Origin: Hymenopus coronatus
Lineage: Eukaryota; Arthropoda; Insecta; Mantodea; Hymenopodidae
Direction: 5' to 3'
Assembly: GCA_030762935.1 (NCBI GenBank)
Contig: CM060897.1
Location: 107,350,176-107,414,175, forward strand
DNA length: 64,000 bases
The notes below the pieces were generated by a model. The model worked only from the letters and a program-made list of their open reading frames with translations, was not told the origin of the DNA and ran no database searches. The translations under genes and the position numbers were made by a program. Positions 1 to 11,013 of the stretch are shown here, one piece after another; within the stretch, counting starts at the first letter, position 1, and every line of letters starts with the position of its first letter.

Positions 1-40
1 TTGTTATTCATCAGTCCAGTTAATCCTAAAATGGAAATAG

Positions 41-340
41 AGTTTTATTTATGGACAATGGACACTCTTTAACTACTGTGGTTTTCATCATCCCATTCTA
101 AATTGGGCTTGAAAGACTGCTTAATTTTGCTCAGAGGCCCCTTTTTCAGGTTGATGTTCTTTTACGTGCCATAAATATGACACAGGACCAGCGACTTAAC
201 TTCCCTTCCGAAGGAAGCCATGTTAAGATTTTTATGCCAGAAAAAAAAAATCTATTGTCCTCCGCCAGGTTTGAACCTGCAACCTTGGGTATATGAGGCT
301 CTAGCATGGTAACCACTACACCATGGAGGGTGATTGCAGT
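41..340 (-). mobile_element. tRNA-derived SINE (family SINE-1), near full length
   Basis: This is a short non-autonomous retroposon, read on the minus strand. Its tRNA-like head (about 266-340) carries a box A-like stretch (TGGTGTAGTGGTTACCAT) and a box B-like stretch (GGTTCAAACC), the internal RNA polymerase III promoter. The body matches the well-preserved copies at 31533 and 32090, including the conserved 'TTCCTTCGGAAGGGAAGT' and 'CACGTAAAAGAACCTCAAG' segments. Many substitutions and a run of A show it is old. I do not recognise a named family. Confidence 0.85.
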
Positions 341-412
341 TAATCCTGGATTTCTATCTCCATTACTTGCACTTCCATTTAGGTGGCAGCTCCTCCATTC
401 ATGATGGGTCAA

Positions 413-436
413 TGTGTGTGTGTGTGTGTGTGTGTG
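413..436. repeat. (TG)n microsatellite
   Basis: This is an uninterrupted TG dinucleotide run lying between two minus-strand SINE-1 copies. Confidence 0.95.
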
Positions 437-439
437 AAA

Positions 440-697
440 GTAAATGGCGTGTTATTTATGGATGCTGTTTTAACTAGTGTAGTCCTCAGCATCCCATTCT
501 AAATTGGGTGTGAAAGACCGTTTAATTTTGCTTAGAGGCCGCTCTATCAGGCTAGAGGTTCTTTTACGTGCTGTAAATCTATGACACGGGACCAACGGCT
601 TTATGTCCCTTACAAAGGAAGCCATGCTAAGGATTTTTACACCCGAAAAAATTTGTCGTCCTCTGCCGGGTTTGAACCTGCAACCTTGGTTTTATGC
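440..697 (-). mobile_element. SINE-1 copy, head truncated
   Basis: This is a second minus-strand SINE-1. The tail, body and box B region (GTTTGAACCTGCAACC on the plus strand) are present, but the sequence diverges at about 697, so the box A part of the tRNA-like head is missing. It could not be transcribed from its own promoter. Confidence 0.8.
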
Positions 698-861
698 TGT
701 AGCAATAGATTTGTAAGTGGGTTGAAATTTCTTTGAAAATTGAATAGTGACTTACCACTGGAAAATAGAAATATTTAAAATTCAACCCAATAACATAAAA
801 TATCTGGGAATTGCCAAAGCCACAGATGGTTTTTTACATAAATGGTATGTTTTAACAAGGT

Positions 862-1130
862 CTATGGTTTTTGTGTAGTAAAATTTTGTCTTAGCTCTTA
901 TGTTTTCAGTTGTACAAAATATATTCAACATTAACAGGCTATTTACAGAAAATTCAAGTTATATATTTTGTCATGCATGTCCTAACATATGGGATGTTCA
1001 AACATAAATCAGCATAGGCATTTTTGAGAATATAAAAAATGACAAATTTTTCATGTAATGGGTAGTTGTCACATCTGTGGAGGATGCTGTACTTCGGTAG
1101 CAAGTTTAACTGACTTTTTGCTTTAAGTTG
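862..1130 (+). mobile_element. Degenerate REP-A fragment
   Basis: The stretch 'TCTATGGTTTTTGTGTAGTAA' and what follows, including 'CAGTTGTACAAAATA' and 'AGAAAATTCAAG', parallels the middle of the REP-A repeat (compare 20607-20830). Both ends are lost. It is a very old copy with weak similarity. Confidence 0.45.
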
Positions 1131-1171
1131 TGCTGTTCACATACATTTGCAAAATCATTTTTTTTTTTAAT

Positions 1172-1895
1172 TTCTGTACTTAGTACATAGGTAGAGAAGG
1201 TATTGCATTCCACCCAAAAAATTATACTGAGATTTCACTGGAAATACATGTATTAGGGTCCCCTGTATCCAAAAAGAAAGCATTTTTAGAAAATAGTCTA
1301 TTTGTGAATACAAAACTTGGTATTTAAACTTAGTATCTTACAAGGATGTAACACAGACTTTTTAGGAAAATTGGCCCACCCCAGACTACCCTTTACATGA
1401 AAAAATGTTTGATTTTTTCAAGAATGGTTAGCAATTTTGATTAAAATGCTGTATATTAAATTATTTACTTGACAAATAAGATGTATATCTTAAATATTAT
1501 GGAAATGGCCTCTAAAGACCTCTATTCTGGATGAATTTTGTGTAACAGGTAAATCGTAAGATATAGACAAAAGATTACTACACAATACGTGTAGATCTCT
1601 TCAAACACACAATTTGTCACACACACTTTTTTCATGGGTTGACCACTTCTGAGATATTCCTTGCTATTAGTTTTAAAATACCTAAACTTTTCTCATATGG
1701 GAATTTGTAAACTCTTGGCTATGGAAAGAAACAGATTTCAAACACACAGCAACAGCTTTTAAAAGATTGACTATTGCTTTAGCCTAGTTCCTTTATTTCC
1801 CTTCTACTTACAAGGAAACAAGTAATAAGACCATTTCTGCTAATGTTTATCTTGATCAGCATGAAGTAGATAGAAGAATAAGCTTTTATTCCCCT
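1172..1895 (-). mobile_element. REP-A copy, minus orientation
   Basis: The 3' palindromic end of REP-A (TACTTAGTACATAGGTAGAGAAGG) is at the left and the body runs rightwards on the minus strand. It contains the conserved 'ATTGCATTCCACCC', 'CTACCCTTTACATG' and 'GTAAATCGTAAGATATAGAC' blocks seen in full copies. It stops near 1895, short of the 5' end. Confidence 0.75.
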
Positions 1896-1904
1896 GCTAT
1901 GTAG

Positions 1905-2405
1905 TGTACTCTGTTCCGACTCCCTTAGTGCTTTGCTTAGTTTATGGGATATTTATAGTCTTCATTCCCTTGTTCAAAAGATCCATGATCTGTTGCACTG
2001 TCTACATCTACTGCTGGTTTTTGTCTGGACATTGTGGCATTGCAGGAAACGAACAGACAGATCATGCTATGAAGGTTGCAATTCTTCATCCTGATGAGCA
2101 CATTCTCAGTAACTTAACGTACAGATTTGCAAAGTATTCTGTGCAGCAAGATACTCTGATTGGGAAGTGGAGTGGCTTGCAGCTACCCCCAAACTGTGAG
2201 GTGAAGGCTACAATGCATCCCTAGCATGTTCTTCTTGTCTTTAACGTCGCGAGAAGACTGTGCTTGCTTGCTACAAATTGGCCACACTTATTTCAGCTAT
2301 GGACACCTTCTAAATGGTGAACCCCCACGCATAATATCCACTGTAATATGCCTTTAACAGTGAGGCATTTTCTCACTCAGTGTTGCTACTTTTTGTGCGA
2401 GCAAC
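1905..2405 (+). pseudogene. Non-LTR retrotransposon fragment: RNase H domain and C-terminal zinc-knuckle-like region
   Basis: Translation gives an RNase H-like segment with the familiar 'HCGIAGNEQTDHA' motif, preceded in another frame by 'YSDSLSALLSLWDIYSLHSLV', the usual 'TDSLSAL' block of LINE-encoded RNase H. Downstream, 'LLQIGHTYFSYGHLLNGEPP' and 'PLTVRHFLTQC' match the C-terminal region that follows RNase H in jockey/R1/I-type LINE ORF2 proteins. Several frame changes break it, so it is a dead fragment; no RT part is adjacent. A REP-A copy begins where it ends, near 2410. Clade within non-LTR elements is uncertain. Confidence 0.75.
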
Positions 2406-2419
2406 TTAGTAGTAAGCAA

Positions 2420-2902
2420 AATAACAAGATCTACATTTTTTGTATGGTAAGTTTTTGTCTATCTCTTATAGTTTACCAGTTATGCAAAATTCAGCAAAAT
2501 TCATTCAGAATAAAGAGGTCTTCAGAGGCTATTCCCAGAAAATTCAAGATCTAAAGTTTATTTACTATGTAAATATTTTTAATATACAGTATTTTAATCA
2601 AAATCGTTAGTAATTTTTGAGAAAATCAAAATTTTTGAAATTTTTTCCATGTAAAGGGTAGTTTGGGGTGGAGGGATATTTATCAAAATCTACGTGTTGC
2701 ATCCCTTGAAGATACTAAACTTAAATTCCAAGTTTGGTATTTTATCAACTTTTCGTTTTTGAGTTATCGTGTTCACAGACACAGATGCACGCAGGGGACC
2801 CTAAAACAAGCATTTCCTCTGAAATCTCAGTATCAAATTTTTGGGTGAAATAAATCTGTTCTCTATACCATATGTATGTAGTATGGGTAGAGAAAGTAAA
2901 AA
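2420..2902 (+). mobile_element. REP-A copy, 3' half
   Basis: The copy starts in the REP-A middle at 'ATCTACATTTTTTGTATGG' and runs to the 3' palindrome and the terminal 'GGTAGAGAAAGTAAAA'. The 5' half is absent. The position that holds a CA repeat in other copies reads 'TGTTCACAGACACAGATGCACGC' here. Confidence 0.8.
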
Positions 2903-3066
2903 TTAACAATGACACTTATCTCTTGATTCAGGCATTTGGATCATGTGTGTTCAACTACCTTTAGCATTAGTTGAGGGTCTTTGGGATATCAAGTAGCATA
3001 ACAATGATAAATTTCTGTGCCTGCTAAAACATTCAATTCCACTGGCACATCCTCCTGTTTTTTTTT
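2903..3066. other. Intronic sequence, nothing recognised
   Basis: AT-rich sequence without a coding frame or a repeat that I can relate to the rest of the window. Confidence 0.5.
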
Positions 3067-3146
3067 TTCCACCCTAAGCAAGATTTGAGCTCGCAACCTT
3101 TTGAATGTGAGGCAGACATGCTACCACCACACTACCCAGGTGGGCC
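3067..3146 (-). repeat. tRNA-Val-like sequence (pseudogene or SINE head)
   Basis: The minus strand reads like a tRNA: a box A-like 'TAGTGTGGTGGTAGCAT', an anticodon arm 'CTGCCTCACATTC' with CAC as for tRNA-Val, and a degenerate box B 'GCGAGCTCAAATC'. Stems are imperfect, so a functional tRNA is unlikely. A similar sequence lies at 50815-50890, which suggests a dispersed tRNA-derived repeat. Confidence 0.5.
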
Positions 3147-3207
3147 AACATGCTCCTTTAAAAGTGAAACTTTTAGTGACAAGATCTGAAGAGGCAGTTG
3201 TCTATCA

Positions 3208-5639
3208 CAGTAGTATTTAGCCTTTTTTCTCCATGTACCCCCACTGACAATTTTCCATTCCAGCCTGTACCACTAGGCCTAGCACTAGCCCCAGAGTTTT
3301 CCCTAATTTAAATTATACATAACCACATCTATAAAGATTATAATATTTGTAATTTATTAAATATCACAGAAAGGAGAATTATGCTATGTGTATAAATGTT
3401 TCTGACCTGTTAATGAGATGATTGAGCTTGTTTTCTTGAGACCAGCTCATTTGTTCGTGGCCGAATCTTCGTTAGTGTATCAATGTGATTTCTTTGTTTT
3501 GTTTTGATGCAGAGAAACCCTGCTCACATAGATAAGTTGAGGGGACTAAGTTCAGTGTACTCTTTGCGTGCGTAACTCCAGTAGTCACAAATTGACATGC
3601 TTTCGAATTTTATTTTCAGTGAACTGTCAACGGACATTTCCAAAAGACTTTCTTGTAATTTTATAGGAAAATCAGAGAAATTTATAGTAATGGTGCAAAA
3701 CGGATTTGTAATCCATTCTTGCGTAATATCTTTCTCAATTTCTGGGAAGTATTTTAAAAGCTGTAACCTGAGGTTTTGTAGGTGGAATTTGATTATTTCC
3801 AAAAGTTCATCAGCAATACGAACTTCATTTTGTCCACTATGTTCCAAAAGAGTTGGAAAAACTGCAATATTCCCATTATTGACCTATAAATCCAAAATAA
3901 AACTTTCTTATAAAACACTTTTATTTTCTCATGAGCTTTAAAAATATTTGTCAAAACCTTGGAGTTGAAGATTAACCTCATTAAATTTGTTGAATATATC
4001 TGACAGATATGCTAATTGGCAAATCCACTCTTCAGCTTCAAATTGCTTCACCAGATCAGATTTAAATTTTATAAGGAAACATTTTACCTCATTTTTCAGT
4101 TCAAAAAGACAAGTCAATATGTATCCTCGTGATAACCAGTGTACCTCGGTGTGCAAAAACAATTGAGTGTGCATAGCTGCCATCTCCTTACATTTTTTTG
4201 AACAGGCGAGAGTTCAGTGCACATGCTTTATCAAATTGACTACTTTTATGGCAGTGCTCAATGTTTCATGTAAATCAGGAATTATTTTTTTTTGCTACCA
4301 AATTTTTCTCTTTGTATAATGCCAAATTATTTTGAGGTTAATTTCGTGAATACGAGTAATAAGACCACCTTTTTTACCTGTCAGCACCTCTGTGGACAAA
4401 CTTGCACACCAATCCCATGACAAATTTAATTTTAATCTTATAAAATTCTCAAGAATTTTAAAAACATCCTCCCCCCTTGTATGTTCTGATAATTGTTCAC
4501 ATCTAGAATTTCATCAGCAATAGCACCCCTTTTAACGTCAAAATACCGAACATATATAAGTAGCTCAGTATCATCAGACACACCTACCGATTCATCAATT
4601 TGAATGGCAAATCTTTTGTCAAATATTTTCTAATATTAGTTCAACAATATCTTGTGCCATATCATGAATTCTATGCCCTACACTTGTGTTAGAATTTGGA
4701 ATTGTTTTGATTACTTTAGCGGAATCTTTGTGTAACATTTTATCTGCTATAATCAAAGAACCAGGAATGATAAGAGATTCAACTGCGGTATAAAGTGATT
4801 TATTTTTTGCATAGCAATGCCATATCATATGATGTCTTCAGTGCCACCATAGTTGATTTTGTAAAACTGCATCACATTTGAACTTATATTAAAATTTTCT
4901 GCTTTGCGCTGGAAAATTTTGACTGACTTGTCTTTACATTCGCTGTGATTTGTTACCAAGTGTCTGTGAAGTAGGGATGGTTTCATAGAATTATTCAACA
5001 GAGTTTGGTTGCAAATAATGCAGAGGGGAAGAAGTAGATCTCACACATTTGACACAAATCCATATTTAATGTAAGATTCACTGTAATATCTGTATTCACT
5101 TTTCTCAGGTTTTTCGACTTGCTTGTAGATGGTTCAACTTCAACACTATTTTCACCAATGTCCCATGGTGGAACAAGCGTTGTCACACTTTTCACTTGCG
5201 ATGATGTAACATTGACACTATCACTTGTTTTACTGAGTAAGTTTTCCTCTTATAACAAATGTATCCATCGTACAACAAAAGTTAAAATACTGGACTATCA
5301 CAATAAAGACATTCAACAGTTCACGAATATAAGGAATGAGATGTGAAACTTTGAGTAAAAAAAAAAAAAAAAACTTGCACTTTACAGTCACAAAAATATT
5401 CTGAGTACCAAACTGTTGGTAGATTAACATACATTCTCAGACAATTATTGTTGTCGGCATTTGAAACAAACAACATAAATTATTAGCGAGCACAGCTGTA
5501 TGTTATCATTGTTGGATATACCAGTAGGGCAGTTCAAATCTCACTGGTTGAAATATTTTTCACTACTTTGTGATCATTCAGGAAACATATTATGTGTACC
5601 CCGTAGTAGTATTAGCATACCCCAAGTTGAATATGCCTG
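3208..5639 (-). mobile_element. hAT-superfamily DNA transposon, with intact 8-bp target duplication
   Basis: The element is flanked by perfect 8-bp direct repeats, GTCTATCA, at 3200-3207 and 5640-5647. The length fits the hAT superfamily. The ends are degenerate inverted repeats starting CAGTAGTATT (left) and CAGGCATATT (right, minus strand), resembling hAT termini. The interior carries a broken minus-strand transposase of the ZBED5/FAM200-like type. Nothing else is nested inside. The intact target duplication shows that the whole insertion is preserved although the coding part is dead. Confidence 0.9.
3524..5195 (-). pseudogene. hAT transposase pseudogene (BED finger, ZBED5/FAM200-like)
   Basis: Read on the minus strand, the N-terminal part (about 5195-4850) has a BED-finger-like region: a Cys pair with 'MKPSLLHRHLVTNHSECKDK'. 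Next (4828-4619) comes 'LIIPGSLIIADKMLHKDSAK' followed by 'IPNSNTSVGHRIHDMAQDI', the typical stretch of ZBED5-type transposases. Then (4183-3938) 'LHTEVHWLSRGYILTCLFEL' and 'EEWICQLAYLSDIFNKFNEV' match the C-terminal hAT core. The last part (3847-3524) is a 107-residue open frame with 'ITQEWITNPF'. Stops and frameshifts separate these pieces. It cannot make an active transposase. Confidence 0.85.
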
Positions 5640-5647
5640 GTCTATCA

Positions 5648-5894
5648 CACATTTGACTGCATTCAATGTTTCAGGTTACTTGATTACAGTTTAAAACTTG
5701 TTCAGTGAGTGCTTTTGAATTTAAAGTAATATTGCTGCCATGCCTAAGAGCAGGCAATCGTACAAAATGTCTGAACTTCACTTATGCTTTCTCAACTAGC
5801 ATCTGATATTTCTGAAGCTAATTTTATCTGTTATACTAAGGTCATTAAAACCCTGAAATTCATCTTGGAAATGCCTTATGGGTTATGAGTTATA
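5648..5894. other. Intronic sequence, nothing recognised
   Basis: AT-rich stretch between the hAT target duplication and a REP-A copy; no coding or structural signal is visible. The phrase 'CTTGGAAATGCC' near its end may be the decayed upstream part of the next REP-A copy. Confidence 0.4.
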
Positions 5895-6386
5895 TGGGAT
5901 TGTTTTAAAGAGATCTACATTTTTTGTGTGGTATGTTTTCATCTATTGCTTAATGTGTATAAGATTATACAAAATGCCTTCCAAATACAGTGGAATTTGC
6001 AGCCCATTCCCAGAAAATTCAAGATGTGCATTTGATTTGCCATCTGAAAATAGTATATGGTATTTTAATAAAAATTGTCAGCAATTTTTTAGAAAATTAA
6101 AACTTTTGAAAAAATGTATATAAAAGATAGTTGGAAGACTGGGGTTATTTTCTTCAAAACTTCTCTCATCTTTGGAAGATACTAAACATAGATACCAAAA
6201 TTGGCATTTATTTGATATTGTTGAGTTACACTATTCATACATACACACAAAACTTATTCTAAAACTGCTTTTTTGGTTTCAGAGGTCCTCAAAAAATGTA
6301 TTTTCAGTGAGATTTTGGTATCTTAATTAGGGTGCAATGAGTACTTTCTCAACGTACTAAGTATGTTGTAGAGAAAGTGAAAATAT
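5895..6386 (+). mobile_element. REP-A copy, 3' half
   Basis: It begins near 'GATCTACATTTTTTGTGTGG' and ends with the REP-A 3' palindrome (ACGTACTAAGTATGT) and 'GTAGAGAAAGTGAAA'. The body is divergent, with conserved blocks 'CCCAGAAAATTCAAGAT' and 'CAGTGAGATTTTGGTATC'. Confidence 0.75.
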
Positions 6387-6650
6387 AAACATCTTAATAT
6401 AAAAGAATGTTATTTCTCTCAAGAAGCCATCTAACATCCACATTTTAGTAATATTTATACAAATATTTGCCTTGTTCAATTGATGGTAAGGTCGCCCTCT
6501 TTTGCTTTTATTTAAGTCCCATTTCTTTGTAAATGTTTCTAGTGTGGTATGCAAATGAATATTTACTGTATTTCTTTGATCAGTTACATAGTTATACACT
6601 TGATATATATTCTATCCTAGGGTCCCATACAACTAAACATCCTGGTTATA

Positions 6651-8504
6651 CAGTACCTGGCCATAATTAGGTGCACCTAGGCTATTTCACAGTTCACTGA
6701 ATTCTGAGGACTAGCGTAACAACAATGCTCATCTATCACTGTGAACCTCACTGGACAATGTTAGGGGAACTATTATTGCCTACAATGAATGTGTGTTATG
6801 CTGTTTCTGTGTTGTAAGAGTGGAAATTGTTGTTTCATAAGCATTAGTTGCAGTAGGGCTAAGAAAAGAAGGCGTATTATAAGCTTGTGCTATTAATACT
6901 TAACTTTGTCGGTTTATTTGTGTTTTGAAAGGTGAACTTTATGATTTTGTTTTCTATTCACAACATAATGGATAAATCATATGATCTGACACCTCGAAAA
7001 GTTTCAGAGGTAATTTGCCTTGATTAAAACAGATTTGTTTTCAAATCAAGATATTTCTTGAAGATTGGGGATGTCTATCATCTGTGAGGCAAATTAAAAA
7101 GAAAATTGAATTCGGTGTGAACCTAGCCCCAACAGAAGAATAAATGTGAACAAAAACAGATTCTCACACCAAGAAGTGTGTGTTGCTTGAAAAACATCTG
7201 TGAAAAATACAGTACAAAAGAAATTAAATTCAAGTTTGAAGAGAGTGCAGTTGTTTCATCTGAAAGAACTATTAGGCGTAAACTTTCAGAACTGAAATTA
7301 ACCTGTCAAGAAACCAAAATTAACTCCTGCTATGGTTGCTAAACGACAGCTGTGCAAAGGGCTCCAGGATAAAGACCTGAACTCCTGGAAATTTATAAAT
7401 ATGAAAACCTTCATTGTAAAAATTCTTAATAAGTTAAACTTTACATTTGAAATGAATTATCCAGAACTAAAGGTCACATTTGAAACAATTCATATTGGGT
7501 TCTTTTGTTTCAGGTTTTCTTTAATAGTGAAAGCACTTTTGAAATACTTGCAAACAAAGCTGTTTGTGCGAAGGCATCCTGGTGAAATATATCATCCAGC
7601 TTGTGTTGTGCAGACTATAGAACATCCTCCAAACAGTCAACATGGCAAAGGCACTGAACATCTATGTTGTTCAAGGGCAATGCGGCAGTATCAGTGTTGA
7701 AGAATAGGCTGCTGCCTCAAATAAGAAACTAGTTCCCAAATGGACAATCATTCATATTTATGCGAGATGGTGCATGATGTCACACTGCAAAATCAGTGGT
7801 AGCTTTTCTGAGAGAGAAAAACCTCTTTATTCATAAGAGCAAAGGAAATTCCCTGAGATTCCTGACATAGATGTAATCCGATCAACTAAGACTAGAGAAC
7901 AGCAGCACAACTTGTAGTAGAAACAGGCACAATACAAGAGCAGCAGTCAATGAATTAACTGAAATTTAGGGAGAATGCTTCCTGAAACTAATCTTAAATA
8001 AGACCAACATGTAAGTGGAAAATTTCCACCCATTTTTAAAAAATTCCAAAACATGCCTTTGTTGCCATGGCCAGGGAATTCAGCAGATATGAACCCACAT
8101 GAACTTATCTGGAAGCTAGTGAAAGAAGTTGCAAAGGAAATGATTACTAAGGAAACTAGGCTTATTGAAAAGATCATAGAGGTCTGGAATCATCCACATA
8201 TATAAAAGGCAGTTCAGGCATGTATAAATAGCATGCCAAGGTGAATTAAAGCATTGATAGTACCAAAGGTGGCTCAACTAAGTACTAAAAGTTTCATAAA
8301 GTTGTAAGCATCTGATAACAGTTCAGAAATATATCCAATTATCACCATAAGCATGCATATTATACTTCAAATTCTCCATCAGTGTTAAAGAAAATGTAAT
8401 GTTTCAGTGTAGGCTAGTAAAAATAAAAATATTAGTTGCATTTTTGCCTCCTTATCTTGTATTATAGTGAAAAATCAAGGTGCATCTAATATAGCCAGGT
8501 ACTG
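6651..8504 (+). mobile_element. Tc1-like DNA transposon, both ends present, coding region decayed
   Basis: The ends are inverted repeats: CAGTACCTGGCCATAATTAG at the left and its degenerate complement (CTAATATAGCCAGGTACTG) at the right. Each flank carries TA, the Tc1/mariner target. The interior holds broken transposase pieces in order: 'DLTPRKVSEVICL' (N-terminal helix-turn-helix), 'ERTIRRKLSELKL', then 'FMRDGAxCHTAKSVVAFLRE' around the second catalytic Asp, and finally 'PWPGNSADMNPHELIWKLVK' and 'IIEVWNH', the Tc1 region that carries the last acidic residue. Stops and frame changes are frequent. At 1.85 kb it is slightly longer than a standard Tc1. Confidence 0.88.
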
Positions 8505-9012
8505 TATTCATATGGAGACCCCTCCCCACTCTTTCTAAATATTATGAATATTATTTATAAATCTGTTCCTTACTTTCCTTTGCACCTATTTTCCTCCCTA
8601 CTTCCAATAGCATCTAAGTTCTTCCTTTTTCGTAGTTCATATTATATTAACACCCTATACTCTTCACTCTTTCTTGCTTTGTTTTTCTGTCAGTTATTTC
8701 ACTAGACACTTTCTCTGTTGCCATCATTGCATGACCTCATTTTTTTTATAATTTCTTCCTCCTACTCGCCTATACTATTTTCATTTTTTTTTTATCCCCT
8801 CTTTACTAGCCCTGGCCTAATATTATTTTGTTGTTTGCTGTAATTTGTCGATTGCTCCACCATTGCCTCTCTTGTTTCATCTGCCACTGACACTATGTGT
8901 TGTTGGATGGTTGCTTCCTCCTTCAGAGGTTGTTATACTCTCCTTTCCATTTTTTGTTGATGACATTGGATTCTCTTTCCTGATTAACTAGCTGATGCTC
9001 ACCTCTCTTGTG
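8505..9012. other. Intronic sequence, pyrimidine-rich, nothing recognised
   Basis: This stretch is T- and C-rich (many CTTTC/TTCCTCC runs) on the plus strand. No coherent coding frame appears on either strand. It resembles the pyrimidine-rich stretches next to the LINE fragments at 16.1 and 45.3 kb and may be related, but I cannot show it. Confidence 0.35.
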
Positions 9013-9285
9013 GCACCCTCCATGGTGTACAGATTGCTAGTCTCTTATATCAAAGGTCATGGCAGAGAATGGATCTTTTTCAGGCGTAAAAATCTTATGC
9101 ATGGCTTTCTTCAGAAGGGAAGTAAAGCTGTTTGTCCTGTGTCATAGATTTATGGCACATAAAAGAACCTCAAGCCTGATAGAGGTGTCTGAGCAAAATT
9201 AAGTGGTCTTTCATGCTCAATGTAGAATGGAATGCTGAAAACTACAGTAGAGCATCCATAAATACAACTCCACTTCATTTCACCT
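9013..9285 (+). mobile_element. SINE-1 copy
   Basis: The tRNA-like head starts at 'CACCCTCCATGGTGTACAGATTGCTAG' split over box A; the box B region is degraded to 'AAAGGTCATGGCAGAG'. The body ('GCATGGCTTTCTTCAGAAGG', 'CATAAAAGAACCTCAAGCC') and the 3' end ('AGAGCATCCATAAATA') are clear. It is moderately diverged from the copies at 31.5 and 32.1 kb. Confidence 0.85.
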
Positions 9286-9892
9286 ATCTTGTTCTTTATC
9301 CTGGTTTTTCCCTTTGCCACCTGCTCATTTATCCATAGTTTGGAGTTGTGAATATATACCTTCTTTCCTTGACTCTGTGTCTGCCTTCTCTACTGGATTA
9401 ACTCTTTCACATAGACTCTCTGTGTGAATGTTAAATCCTTATTAGAACAATATTTTAGCTTTTTTGCCTGTTTCTGAATGTTGTAAACCATATTGTGTTA
9501 TCTAATTTCACTAATGATTCTTCTTCCTCTTACTTTCCTAATTTTAAATGCCATATCTTGAAGCTTTTCAAATATAGGTTTCCAGAAAGAAGAGGCATTA
9601 AATACTACAAAATAGATAAATGAAGCCATCAAACACCCGAAGAGCTTGTACAACTCTAGACAATCATTGAGTCTTGGGTACTATAGTTTTTTAATCCAGA
9701 TCTTGGATCTCCTATATAAACCAAGTATAAAAATTTATTTTCCTTGTGCTATTCCAGAAGTCTGATTATTTTTAGCTGTTTTGCAAAGCTTAATCATTTT
9801 GATTTCTCTTATTCACCACTACTACTGAACCACTCACTTGGATAACACTTCATATAAGATTGATATTGATTGAAACATTGTCATATCTTCCT
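9286..9892. other. Intronic sequence, nothing recognised
   Basis: AT-rich with no coding or repeat relationship that I can see within the window. Confidence 0.4.
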
Positions 9893-10478
9893 AGGTATCA
9901 GAGAAGGGTGGGGGGAGTCACAAACACACTTGACATTTAAGTTCAGCATCTTCCAAGGATGTCACAGATTTTTAAGAAAATCCTCCCATCCCAAACTACC
10001 CTGTGCATGGAAAATTTTTCAAAGATTTGGTCAAAAAGGGTTAAGGTTTCAATCAAATACAATGACACTTTCATATAATAAAATTTATATATTTGATTTT
10101 CCTGGGAATAACCTCTAAAGTTCTCTTCAGTCTGAACGACAAGTGCATGATTTGTAAACCATAAGAGAAAAAAACATACAAAACGAAAAATACTCAACTA
10201 TTAGGTTCTCAGCATATCATTCTATTTTGGGCCTGAAAGAACTGGAAATTTTGCTCAGAGGCATCTTTATCAAGCTAGAGGTTCTACAGCCTCTAACTAG
10301 AGGCTAGCATGGTATTCATGGACCACTACATTCCCTTACTCTCCTTGTACTAATAAAACATTTCTGTTAATATTTTTCTTGAGTAGCTTGAAGTAGAAAG
10401 AAGAATAAGCTGTTGAAAGAATAGTTTATTGCAGAATAAGGAGAGAAAATCGTGTAAATGCAAGAAATCAGATTTTTT
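9893..10478 (-). mobile_element. REP-A copy interrupted by a SINE
   Basis: The minus-oriented body is recognisable from 'TTCAGCATCTTCCAAGGATG' through 'CATGATTTGTAAACCATAAG'. It is then interrupted by a SINE-1 fragment (10203-10330) and resumes at 'CATTTCTGTTAATATTTTTC', continuing to the 5' end motif 'CAAGAAATCAGATTTTTT'. The nesting order means the SINE is younger than this REP-A copy. Confidence 0.7.
10203..10330 (-). mobile_element. SINE-1 fragment with internal deletion, nested in REP-A
   Basis: The plus strand reads 'GGTTCTCAGCATATCATTCTA', the complement of the SINE-1 3' region, up to 'CAAGCTAGAGGTTCT'. It then jumps to 'CTAGCATGGTATTCATGGACC', the complement of the box A region. The middle of the SINE is deleted. 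Confidence 0.75.
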
Positions 10479-11013
10479 GATCTCATTTGCACAGATGCAA
10501 AACCCGTTATTGGCTGCATAGGAAAATGCTTTAAATTGATTAAACTACCCTGTCCACTTTCATAACATGCACATTTTTGTACATGCTTGGAAGGCTATTT
10601 ATTACCTGCTGAAACTAAGTGTTACGAAGCCAGCATAATGTAGGCAAACAGTCAGGTGTGTTTGTATTTCTGAGTAACATGCAATAGATTAGCTCATTCA
10701 TGCATGTTGGTGTTTATTTAGGTGTCATGGCTGGTATTAAACGTTTTCAGTTCAAGCCACAGGAGGATCTAGATTTCGAAGTGCTAGACTGTAGATGTAT
10801 ATTTAAAAAACAATTAACATTACGGAGTGGTGTAATTATAGCACATGAGAGTCGATGGAAATAGAATGCTCCTGTTACTGTGAAAGTGTTGTTATTAATA
10901 ATATTAAAGGCAGTGCCAAGTTAATACGTATTTACAATAATTTAAAAAATGTTATTCTAAATGAAGACATTACTGAATTGGCAATTAATGATCGACAAGG
11001 CAGTCTGTTTGGG
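10479..11013. other. Intronic sequence with one short unexplained frame
   Basis: No repeat of the window's families is visible. A short open frame starts at ATG 10728 and runs about 45 codons; it is basic and aromatic at its N-terminus (MAGIKRFQFKPQEDLDFEV). I do not recognise it and list it as a finding rather than a gene. Confidence 0.3.
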
